Counted from the stretch's first letter, positions 1-7,759 are shown. The stretch: 20,579 nt of DNA from Giardia muris (GCA_006247105.1 VDLU01000014.1:1-20579); one strand, 5' to 3'. Numbers and translations are program-made. Notes: generated from the letters alone by a model not told the origin.

Positions 1-10
1 GAGGGGGCAT

Positions 11-43
11 GAGGATCCATGAGGATCCATGAGGATCCATGAG
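11..43. repeat. 10-bp minisatellite, 3 copies
   Basis: Three perfect tandem copies of gaggatccat (11-20, 21-30, 31-40) are followed by a partial copy. The equivalent positions in the other two spacers have only two copies, so the site is length-polymorphic between rDNA units. Each unit contains a BamHI-type ggatcc hexamer. Confidence 0.95.
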
Positions 44-87
44 AGGGGCCAGGGGGATCCACGAGAGGAGTGGGGGGCTGGGGACGC

Positions 88-236
88 GATGAGAGCGATG
101 AGAGATGACGGGGGACGATAAGAGATGATAAGAGACGATAAGGGACACGAGACACGATAAGGGACGATAATAAGTGATGAGAGGTGATGAGAGACGCGGG
201 AGATGCGAGAGATGCGAGGGACACGGAGACGCGGGC
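88..236. repeat. Purine-rich degenerate minisatellite (GATAAGAGAC-like)
   Basis: About 150 bp are built from imperfect copies of a 10-12 bp motif such as gataagagac, gataagggac, gatgagagat and gatgcgagag. The top strand is almost all purine plus regularly spaced T and C. The same block is at 7472-7620 and 14884-15032. No coding potential is inferred. Confidence 0.8.
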
Positions 237-379
237 CGCCCGGGACGCGGGACGCAGACACGCCAGTCAGTGACCGGTGCCCACAGTGGCCTCGCCTTCG
301 GGCCGCCCCTTCGGTCCCCTCTGAGGGGGCCCGTCGCTTCGGCGCCCCTCCGGTCCTAAACTTGAATGAAGGAGAAGCG

Positions 380-1200
380 GGAAGGGTCCCTCCGTCTGGA
401 ATGATGAGCGTCGTCCCGGGCCCCATGGACCCACTACCTCTACCGTGCCCTCGGGGCCCGTTCGATCGTCCGTCCGATGACCCGTGGGGCCTGAAAGTCC
501 CATCCGTGTCCGATCTTCACCCTCTGAAGGATCGTGAGGGACCCGATCGATGAAGGGGCCCGCCCCGTGGGGAGTCCCGTCCATGGATATGAGGCCCGGG
601 CCCCATATGATGACCCGGATCCCCCTGATGACCCGGTCCATGTGGCCCGTATGAGGGGACGTGAAGGCCCCTGGATCCTGTCCCGTGAGGACCGGACGGA
701 CCCCGACCGAAGGAACCCCCATCCGTATGATGGACACACCCCCACCCATGAAGGTCATGGACCTATGGGGGGAGGCCCCGTTCGTCTTGAAGGACCCCGT
801 GAGGGCCCGGGAGCCCCCGTCCCTCGTATGATGGAGCCATGACCCCCGTACCCGTACGATGATCCGTGAGGCTTGGGCCCCCATTATAATCCCGTGAGGG
901 TCGGCCCGAGACCCCAGAGATTCAAGGGGACCCACGGGGATCCCCTGGCCCCCGTGGACCTCCGTCCCGTTCATGGAGGACTCGAGGGGACCTGTGAGGG
1001 TCGAGGGGGACCCCGGACCCCAATGGGGAAGATGGTCCCCATCCCATTCGATGACCACCCCGAGGGGACCGTGGCCCCCGAAGGCCCATCCATATGACCA
1101 CATGGTCCGATGACCGGATCCCTCGAAGGAGGGCGGGGGGGTCGGACCCCAGTCCCGTCCCCCGATGGAGCCATGAGCCCCCCCCGTGTGAGGGCCCACC
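380..1200. repeat. Degenerate TGAGG-type spacer repeats, unit 1 copy
   Basis: About 820 bp are dominated by recurring cores such as cgtgaggg, cgtatgatgg, atatgatgacccgg, catgaagg and cgatgaagg, set in C- and G-runs at irregular intervals of roughly 20-40 bp. The core resembles the catgagg part of the 10-bp minisatellite. This copy has about 30 single-base deletions relative to 7760-8620, which shift every reading frame. No gene is seen. Confidence 0.65.
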
Positions 1201-1451
1201 CCGTGAGGGACCGGGCCCCCCGTCCCCGTTCATCTTGAAGGACTTCAAGGGCCCCATGGACCCAGGGGACCCCCGGGGACACCTCGAATGACCCCTGGAG
1301 GGAAGGCCCCCGTGAGGACCCATGTGGACTCCCGGGCCAGGGCATGGACCCCCGATCCGTTCCGTGCCCAGGGGGACGGCCGTGGGCCCACGGGGGACCC
1401 CTGTACGACCCCCCGTTCGAGGGACCCGCGGACCCGCCCTCGCCCCTCCGG

Positions 1452-1518
1452 TCTTTTGATCTCGAGTCCGGATCCAAAATCCACTGTAACCGTTCCAAAT
1501 CTGGTATCCTTCTGTAGG
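1452..1518 (-). other. AT-richer conserved island downstream of LSU
   Basis: A 67-bp stretch of near-normal base composition sits inside GC-rich spacer, about 350 nt past the LSU 3' end in the direction of transcription. It is identical at 8860-8926 and 16168-16234. It contains short A/T runs (ttttgatc, ccaaaatcc, ccaaatctgg). Its position suits a 3'-end processing or RNA polymerase I termination element, but no recognised terminator motif is present, so that role is inference. Confidence 0.4.
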
Positions 1519-1596
1519 CCCCCGTACCCGGGCCTTCGACCCACGGGGGTCTGATCTCGCTCAGGTCGATCCGGGCGGGGGACGCCCCCCTTGGGG

Positions 1597-1865
1597 CCCT
1601 CACCCCCCCTGGTATGACCCTCGGCGCCTCAAGTCTCACCCCCTCGGGGATGCCCCCTTACGACCGGGGGCCCTCACCCCCTGGTCCCACGACCGGAGGG
1701 GAGCCCTTCCCACCCCCTGGTATGACGGGGGATGCCCTCACCCCCCTTCAGGTCTTCCTCGGGGCGGGGGGCCTCGCTTCCGGCCCCCCTTCGGGTCTCA
1801 CGACCCTCGGGGGGGTTGTTCCGGCCCTTCCCTCACCCCCTCAGGTCTTCGACCCTCGGGGGCTC
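1597..1865 (-). repeat. Degenerate C-rich direct repeats next to LSU 3' end
   Basis: Four imperfect repeats begin at 1597, 1671, 1735 and 1830. Each starts ccctcacccccc or similar. It then continues with variants of a ctggt or caggtcttc segment, and usually ends near a gaccctcggggg-like block. Spacing is 74, 64 and 95 bp. The last repeat runs to the start of LSU-like sequence, which helps place the gene boundary. Equivalent blocks are at 9007-9277 and 16315-16585. Confidence 0.65.
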
Positions 1866-2143
1866 GGGGGGAATGCCAACCCGAACCAAACCTCAGGCGG
1901 TCGCAAGAAGCTCCACGCCGTACAGTAGGTCGGAGAAAAGGGTCGTCAACCCGGGCGAATCGAGGGGAAGCCCCTCAACCCATGCGAGTAGGTGGGATGG
2001 ACACTTAGAGGCGTTCAGTGCTAGTCCCCCGAGCGCGACAGACCGGCACTGTCAAGTCAAACAACCGGGAGATCGGAGGCTCGCGACGGGTGTTCCTCTC
2101 GTACTGACCCGACGTACTGGACGCATGGAGATGGTCGGTAGGA

Positions 2144-2187
<44 letters not shown>

Positions 2188-2237
2188 CCTTAGACGGGTG
2201 AACAATCCGACGCTTCCGCACCGATGCATGCGGACGG

Positions 2238-2281
<44 letters not shown>

Positions 2282-2283
2282 GG

Positions 2284-2327
<44 letters not shown>

Positions 2328-2772
2328 TCACCTCCACGCTCGGATTACCGGAGCGGTTGAAGGATCGTTAGGCCACGCTTTCACGGCAAGTACCGGGACA
2401 GGGGGTACTAGTCAAGTAAGCTTATGCCCTTATGCTCCACGTGAGGTTTCCGACCTCACTGAGCTTACCATAGGACGCCTGCGGTGTGATCTAGCAGGCG
2501 CGCCGCCCCAGCCAAACTCCCCATCCGACCGTGTGCCGATGTAAGTCGGTGAGTGGGATGGTGAACAACGTCAGGGTATCTCATGGAAGCGGCCTCCCCT
2601 GTATGCTGCACCGATGATCCCATCCCCCAGGATCGGATTGGAGTCAAGCTCAAAAGGGTCTTCTTGCCCCGCCGACCAACACCCGCCCGTTCCCGGGTCT
2701 GTAGGTTCACGGAGGCATGACTTGGGACAGTGGGATCCTCGTTGATCCATTCATGCACGTCGGAAATTACCC

Positions 2773-2824
<52 letters not shown>

Positions 2825-4550
2825 AGGGCTTGGATGAACCTCTTCATGGTGACGGTCATGGCACTGGGCAGAAATCACGTCGTGTACGCATCCATGACGA
2901 CTGGCACGACGCTATGTTGTTAGTAGACAGTCGGGATCCCTCGGTCCGTGCCGGTTCTGATCGATCAGAGCCACTCCTTCTCCCGAGGTTACGGAGCTAG
3001 TTTGCCGACTTCCCTGAGTCATGGTCTCTCCCGCCTAGAGGCTGATCACCTTGGAGTCCTGTTGCGGTTGTGGTACGATCAGGATGGGGGGGACACAACG
3101 GGTTTCATGGATGACCGAAGGGACATGTGATCCATCATGGCCATGCACGACCTGAAGTACTACTGGCCATGGGGGGACTGGGGTAGGACGGGATGACTCC
3201 CACCATGTGCTTCGTTCATGTACCGTTGTGAAAGGATGTCACCAAGACCCCATCATACCACCGGGATGTTAACCGGTCAGCCCTATCGTCCTGTGAGGAT
3301 GACCCCATGGTACGGCGTACACCATCGGACTTAGGATCGTGTCACCCGTATCTGATCGACAGGGATACGGAACCCATCTCCACGTCAGGCCTCCAGATGG
3401 AGTAATGGCTACTACTACCGAGATCAGCAATCATGACTCGATCCACCACGTGTCACCCCATGGCTTCGACTCGATCATGACGACCTCCTACCCGAGACAC
3501 ATCTCGGTCGGGTTCCGATCGTATGCTTCGGCGTGTTCCATTTTCCGGGCCCCTCGATTCGGCTGGTGGGTTGTTACACACTCCTTAGAGGCTTCCTACT
3601 GTTAAGGCCACCTTCCAGCTGTCACGATCGACGGACACCGTTTGATCGAGCATACACTTCCACACCTTCCCCCGACTGTCGGTTCATCCCGTCTTGCCCG
3701 TCCTGCTTACCAGGAGAGGCCCACTCGACATCAACACTGTTGAGGGGGCCCACACAAGTTGGCCCCGCTCCACCCTTGTTCATGGTTCGAGGGGTGGATA
3801 AGGAGTGACCTCCCTACTCCCACCGATCGTGGCCTTACCTAGGGCAGCTGTTCATGATGTCGGCTATCCTGGGAGACATTTCGGAGGTAACCAGCTACCA
3901 GGTGGTTCGATGAGTCTTTCGCCCCTACACTCAACTCGACCGAGCGATTTGCACGTCAGCACCGGGATGGGCCTCCACCAGGCTTTCGTCTGGCTTCACC
4001 CTGGTCAAGTGTAGATCACCACCTTTCGGGTCTAGGACCGATCGCTCTGCCCTTGTAAGGGGCCCCTTGAAGTCTTGACTTCCCTTTGCCACATGACTCG
4101 CGATCGGTCCTAACTCCTCGGTCCGTGTTTCGAGACGGGCCCGACCAATCGATCATCGACAGGTCGGGAGTCGCCTCCCGGGTTCAGGGTCTTTTGACGT
4201 GCCTGGGTCGGCATCCTTCTCACCTTTCGTTCGCACTACTTGGTCCTCTATCGGTCTCGGGGCGGTATTTAGCCTTAGAAGGGTACCACCTCCTCTTCCC
4301 TCTACACTCTCAAGCAGAGGTACTCGTCGTTGGGGTTGTGTCCATCCCTACGGGACTGGCACCCTCCTTGGTGTGGGTTTCAACCCATCTTCGGGTTTAG
4401 GACATCCCCCCAGTCCTCACAACGCTCATCGCTTCGAGGTCGGACTACTCCTGGATCGCTCGCCGCTAATCAAGGAATCCCGGTTGGTGTCTTCTCCTGG
4501 GCGTACTGATATGCTTAAGTTCCACCCGTCATCTTCATCGGAGTGGGGGG
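1866..4550 (-). rRNA. Large subunit (28S-like) rRNA, unit 1
   Basis: This encodes the main RNA of the large ribosomal subunit, including the peptidyl transferase centre. On the minus strand it shows the near-5' motif AACUUAAGCAUAUCA (about 4507-4521), the helix 69 region CUCUCUUAAGGUAGC (2786-2800), the universal CACAGGGAUAACUGGCUUG segment (about 2294-2318), a GAUGUCGGCUCUUCC domain V segment (2240-2256) and the sarcin-ricin loop AGUACGAGAGGAAC (2092-2105). At about 2.69 kb it is close to bacterial 23S size, so eukaryotic expansion segments are minimal, as in Giardia. The ends are placed to within about 20-30 nt: the 5' end by complementarity to 5.8S, the 3' end by the start of spacer repeats. 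The three copies appear identical except for a G-run at the 5' edge. Confidence 0.95.
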
Positions 4551-4607
4551 GGATCCTCATCTCATTCCCCATCGTTCAACCCCTCGAACAACCCAGTTCG
4601 TAGATCA
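4551..4607 (-). other. ITS2, unit 1
   Basis: This internal transcribed spacer of about 57 nt separates 5.8S from LSU. That is very short for a eukaryote and typical of Giardia. Its LSU edge carries a G-run on the plus strand of 8 bases here, against 7 in the other two units, the only difference I noticed between units across the mature-gene region. Both boundaries are approximate. Confidence 0.7.
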
Positions 4608-4724
4608 CCCCACCACCCCGATGATCCATTCGAAGATCGATGTCACGTGCTTGGACCACATCGAGTATCGTCGTCAGCCACGTCCTTCATCGTCCCCCGA
4701 GCCAAGGCATCCACCGGGTCGCGT
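4608..4724 (-). rRNA. 5.8S rRNA, unit 1
   Basis: This RNA pairs with the 5' end of LSU rRNA in the large subunit. The minus strand reads CGGUGGAUGCCUUGGCUC followed by GACGAUGAAGGACGUGGC. These correspond to the eukaryotic 5.8S hallmarks CGGUGGAUCUCUUGGCUC and CGAUGAAGAACGYAGC. Near the 3' end UCAUCGGGG (4616-4624) is complementary over 9 bp, with one G-U pair, to CUCCGAUGA at the LSU 5' end (4535-4543), the expected 5.8S-LSU interaction. The length is about 117 nt, shorter than the usual 150-160 nt. Ends are estimated to within about 10 nt. Confidence 0.88.
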
Positions 4725-4763
4725 CATCTCATTGCCTTCATCCTCGTACCTTCCCTCTCGATG
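4725..4763 (-). other. ITS1, unit 1
   Basis: This spacer of about 39 nt lies between the SSU 3' end and 5.8S. It is far shorter than ITS1 in most eukaryotes and in line with the roughly 40 nt known for Giardia. The SSU edge is well defined. The 5.8S edge is approximate. Confidence 0.75.
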
Positions 4764-6192
4764 GATCCATCCGCAGGTTCACCTACGGATACCTTGTTAC
4801 GACTTCTCCTTCCTCCAAGCCTCGCGGTTCGTCCCTGTTCGGTTCATCCCTCCCAGGAGCTCGCCAGAAGACCCAGTCGGTAGGAGCGACGGGCGGTGTG
4901 TACAAGGGGCAGGGACGTATCCGGCGTAGATTGATGACCTACGCCTACTAGACATTCCAGGTTCACGAGGACGTTCCAGTCCACGATCCCAACCACGTGG
5001 GGGTTTGATCTCATCAAGCTTCACAACTCGACGTGGTTTCATCCCCACAGTGTAGTACGCGTGCAGCCCAGGGCGTCTAAGGGCATCACAGACCTGTTAT
5101 CGCCCCACCTTCCTCCAATTCACCATTGGCGGTCCCATCCAGGTTAGGGTCTCGCTCGTTGTCGCAGTCAAGCAGACGGCTCAAGCCACGGGCTGTGAAC
5201 GGCCATGCACCACCACTCGTACGATCACGAAGGTCCTCTCAACCGTCGATCCTCCGTACGTCTGGGCCTGGTAAGGTGTTCGCGTTGAGTCAAATTGAGC
5301 CGCAGACTCCACGTCTGGTGGTACCCCTCCGTCAATGCCTTCAAGTTCCAGCCTTGCGGCCATACTCCCCCCAGAGCCCGTACCCTGATCGGTTTCCCTT
5401 CGATCCTGACGACCTGGCCAGTCTCTCGGTGGCATCGTTTACGCCCGGGAATACGGTGGTGTCTAATCGCCTTCTCGCCCCCGGGCTTCGTCCTGGTTCG
5501 ACTGATATGGTCTTGGCAAGTGCCTACGCCTTTGTCTGTCTTGGTCGGATCATCCTATTTCACCCGTCCCCCACCAATACACATGCCCTTACCCATTCAC
5601 CTTCATGTCCGTCCCGGGCTTTCTCGTACTCACTCCCGCCTTAAGCGCTCCTCTTTCCTCCCGGCTGGACGTCTCGACTCCGGACGTTTTAACTGCAACA
5701 GCGCCGTACGACGCCTGCCGAGCTGGAATTACCGCGGCTGCTGGCACCAGACCTTTCCCTCGACTTGTGCTGGGGTCATCTACCCCCCAGTCTTCCCATT
5801 TCATGGGATCCCCCGTTGCTGCCTCACGCCTTCACGCATTGGGCAAGTTCCGCGCCTGCTGCCGTCCTTGGATGTACGGGCCGTCTCTCAGGCCCGTTCT
5901 CCGGAGTCAAACCCTGATCCTCCGCCAGGCATCATCCCCTCCGTAGACCACTACTCTACCGACTAGGTAATACCTCGGAACCTCATCCGGGCATTCGCTC
6001 CATCGCGTGCTTTCCTTCCCCGCTCTTGAGCACTCGTCTTGGCGCTGGGTTGCCAGCGGTATCCGTCTAGCCTTCACCCCCGGTCAGACTCGTACCGTTG
6101 TACCGAGCCGTCCGCCACTTCATACCTCGTGTCCGCTTGCATGGCTTTTGTCCTTGGGGGTAGCGTAGTACTCCGGCAGGATCAACCGGATG
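4764..6192 (-). rRNA. Small subunit (18S-like) rRNA, unit 1
   Basis: This is the RNA of the small ribosomal subunit and the first gene of the transcription unit. The minus strand starts CAUCCGGUUGAUCCUGCCGG (6192-6173), very close to the G. duodenalis start. It contains the 530 loop GUGCCAGCAGCCGCGGUAA (5729-5747), GAACUUGAAGGCAUUGACGG (about 5329-5349), the decoding-site segment UUGUACACACCGCCCGUC (4888-4905) and the 3' end CCUGCGGAUGGAUC. The span is exactly 1,429 nt, about 370 nt below typical 18S and, from memory, the published G. muris value. A segment near 5842-5882 (ACAUCCAAGGACGGCAGCAG and onward) also matches what I recall of Giardia SSU. It is upstream of ITS1 in the same transcript. 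Confidence 0.97.
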
Positions 6193-6309
6193 GTCTGTCG
6201 ATCGGTCGATCCGTCCGTTGTGGGCCGGCCCTTCCGTCCTCTCGTCGTACGATCCACACTCGTCGTCGGGTGGGTCTTCTCGTCCCGGTCCGGCCTCGTC
6301 GTGCCTTCC

Positions 6310-6420
6310 CTATAGTAGCCGAAAATCGGCCTCCATCTTTGGGCCACTTATTGAAGGTCTCTAGGTGGGGGTTGTGGTCCTTCTTCCCCAGCTCACTCCC
6401 CTCCCTGCGACGGCACTTCG
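6310..6420 (-). repeat. 5' leader repeat element A (unit 1)
   Basis: This is the first of three diverged copies of an element beginning ctatagtagccgaaa on the plus strand, about 117 bp upstream of the SSU start. It shares with copy B the blocks ggcctccatcttt, ccacttattga, a tctctaggtg-like segment and a terminal gcacttcg. The start contains a perfect hairpin, gccga-aaa-tcggc (6318-6330). It could be a duplicated promoter or a pre-rRNA processing element. Confidence 0.75.
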
Positions 6421-6483
6421 TTCAGGACCGGGCGAGGGGGGGAGGGAGGAAGACCGAGGGGGGAGGGGGCCGTTCGGAGGGGG

Positions 6484-6627
6484 CCTCCTCCCCGTCCGAT
6501 TTGGGGGCCTCTCGCCCCTCCCCCGTTCGATTTGAGGGGGGGCGGGCCCTGGAGCCCTCCTCCCCGTCCGATTTGGGGGCCTCTCGCCCCTCCCCCCGTC
6601 CGATTTGAGGGGGGGCGGGCCCTCGGC
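6484..6627. repeat. 72-bp tandem duplication in 5' leader
   Basis: Two nearly identical 72-bp units start at 6484 and 6556. Each begins cctcctccccgtccgattt and contains ggcctctcgcccctccccc and cgatttgaggggggg segments. They differ by a few bases and C-run length. The same pair occurs at 13894-14039 with period 73 because of one added C. Confidence 0.9.
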
Positions 6628-6670
6628 CGGCCTCGCCCCTTCGGGCCCCCGGGCCCCGGCCTCCTGGCCC

Positions 6671-6771
6671 CTACAGTAGCGGAAAGTCGGCCTCCACCTT
6701 TCGTCCACTTATTGAGGGTCCCCAGGTGACCCCTCCGATCCTTCTCCTCCCCGCCCCGCGGCAGCACTTCG
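6671..6771 (-). repeat. 5' leader repeat element B (unit 1)
   Basis: This second diverged copy starts ctacagtagcggaaagtcgg and ends gcacttcg. The stem has one changed base relative to A, giving a G-G mismatch in the third pair. The interval from A to B is 361 bp, and the 72-bp duplication lies between them. Confidence 0.75.
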
Positions 6772-6807
6772 TCCCCCGTCCCCCGGGGCCCGGCCTTCCT
6801 CCTTCCC

Positions 6808-6848
6808 CTATAGTAGCCGAAAGTCGGCCTCCATCTTTCGTGCACTTT
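6808..6848 (-). repeat. 5' leader repeat element C, shortened (unit 1)
   Basis: This third copy has a perfect stem gccga-aag-tcggc (6816-6828) and the shared ggcctccatctttcg block. It diverges after cacttt, so it covers only the first 40 bp or so of the element. It is the copy closest to the candidate promoter region. Confidence 0.75.
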
Positions 6849-7128
6849 CTGCTCGATTTTAGGTGTAAGTTGGTGTCCGAAGTCGAGTTTCAAAAAATGG
6901 CCCACCAGGCCTCGACCCGTCCCCGGCCCAGGAGCGTCCCGGGAGCCCCCGACCCCCCAAAGATCGCTCATAGGCCCCCACAAGGCCCTTAGGTGGCCCC
7001 TCCATCCCTCTCGACCCGTCCCCAAGGATGACCCCATGCAAGTCTCCTGCCATCCCCACGACCCCCACGGCCCTCCCACTGCGTGCACAGTCACGTAACA
7101 CCGTCGAAAGGGTGCAGGGGGGACGGGA

Positions 7129-7140
7129 GTCCCATGGGAC
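7129..7140. other. 12-bp perfect palindrome
   Basis: gtcccatgggac reads the same on both strands and lies just inside the pyrimidine-to-purine composition switch. It is also present at 14541-14552. It could be a protein-binding site; no factor is known to me. Confidence 0.5.
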
Positions 7141-7177
7141 GAGATGATGGATCGAACCCTCTATTGTCCGGGATTCC

Positions 7178-7209
7178 CCTGGATTTTCATTAGTAAATAT
7201 TAATCCAGG
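7178..7209 (-). promoter_or_regulatory. AT-rich palindrome, candidate RNA polymerase I promoter (unit 1)
   Basis: Perfect 8-bp arms, cctggatt and aatccagg, flank a 16-bp core that is almost all A and T (ttcattagtaaatatt), inside a very GC-rich spacer. It sits about 985 bp upstream of the SSU start, exactly at a change in strand composition, and is repeated unchanged at 14590-14621. Giardia protein-gene promoters are known to be short AT-rich initiator-like elements near the start site, which makes this the best candidate for the rRNA start region. The transcription start has not been shown from this sequence. Confidence 0.35.
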
Positions 7210-7471
7210 AGGATCTGGAGACCTGGGGGTTGGGGGGACGAGTCAGACGGATGTGGGAGAGGGCTCCCCGACGTGGTAGAGGGATGGGGGGGAGTGTGTG
7301 CAGGCGTGGGGAGGGCTGAGGGAGGAAGGGGGGAGGCCTGAGAGGGGGGGCCACGAGGTGATTCAAGAGGAGTCAGGGGGGCATGGGGGGGCATGAGGGG
7401 CATGAGGATCCATGAGGATCCATGAGAGGGGCCAGGGGGATCCACGAGAGGAGTGGGGGGGCTGGGGACGC
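7210..7471. repeat. G-rich purine tract with G-quadruplex potential
   Basis: About 260 bp have a plus strand that is mostly G and A, with many runs of 4-7 G separated by short loops. It lies upstream of the candidate promoter relative to transcription. The RNA-sense strand is therefore C/T-rich. No gene is seen. Confidence 0.8.
7404..7423. repeat. 10-bp minisatellite, 2 copies
   Basis: Two perfect copies of gaggatccat, against three at the matching site at the left end of the window. It is preceded by two degenerate gcatgggg units. Confidence 0.93.
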
Positions 7472-7620
7472 GATGAGAGCGATGAGAGATGACGGGGGAC
7501 GATAAGAGATGATAAGAGACGATAAGGGACACGAGACACGATAAGGGACGATAATAAGTGATGAGAGGTGATGAGAGACGCGGGAGATGCGAGAGATGCG
7601 AGGGACACGGAGACGCGGGC
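7472..7620. repeat. Purine-rich degenerate minisatellite, second copy
   Basis: This has the same GATAAGAGAC-like block as 88-236, with the same internal order of variants. Conservation is of the whole spacer rather than of any reading frame. Confidence 0.8.
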
Positions 7621-7759
7621 CGCCCGGGGACGCAGACACGCCCAGTCAGTGGCCGGTGCCCACAGTGGCCTCGCCCTTCGGGCCGCCCCTTCGGTCCCCC
7701 TCTGAGGGGGCCCGTCGCTTCGGCGCCCCTCCGGTCCTAAACTTGAATGAAGGAGAAAG

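Larger units (their letters stand above)
1..1865 (-). other. rDNA intergenic spacer, left part missing
   Basis: This is non-coding spacer downstream (3' side) of the unit-1 LSU gene, truncated by the window edge. It matches 7395-9277 and 14807-16585 nearly base for base apart from many one-base losses in the first 1.2 kb. From left to right it contains a 10-bp minisatellite, a purine-rich repeat, a long zone of degenerate TGAGG-type repeats, an AT-richer island and C-rich repeats that abut the LSU. Open frames here are GC-driven and change frame between the three spacer copies, so none is called as a gene. Confidence 0.9.

Noticed and set aside
88..236. Regularly spaced short repeats that could suggest a CRISPR array
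   Set aside because: Units are about 10-12 bp, degenerate and contiguous, without unique spacers, and the context is eukaryotic rDNA.
267..1199. A 310-codon minus-strand open frame in the left spacer
   Set aside because: It depends on the one-base losses at the window edge and is not preserved in the other two copies.
1245..1544. A 99-codon minus-strand open frame, identical at 8653-8952 and 15961-16260
   Set aside because: Identity reflects general spacer conservation, with no synonymous-site pattern visible. It overlaps another conserved open frame on the opposite strand (1288-1554), and composition follows the spacer.
4551..4763. Fused 5.8S-LSU rRNA as in microsporidia
   Set aside because: 5.8S hallmarks are followed by a spacer that does not resemble LSU before the LSU 5' motif, and the 5.8S-LSU end pairing is present. 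The SSU start and lengths also fit Giardia.
5295..5966. A 223-codon plus-strand open frame, repeated at 12705-13376
   Set aside because: It lies entirely antisense to SSU rRNA. Conservation between units is explained by the rRNA gene itself.
1866..6192. Bacterial or plastid rRNA operon, suggested by the small rRNA sizes
   Set aside because: There is a separate 5.8S. The SSU carries Giardia/eukaryotic signatures (CAUCCGGUUGAUCCUGCCGG, GGUGAACCUGCGGAUGGAUC), and no tRNA lies between SSU and LSU.
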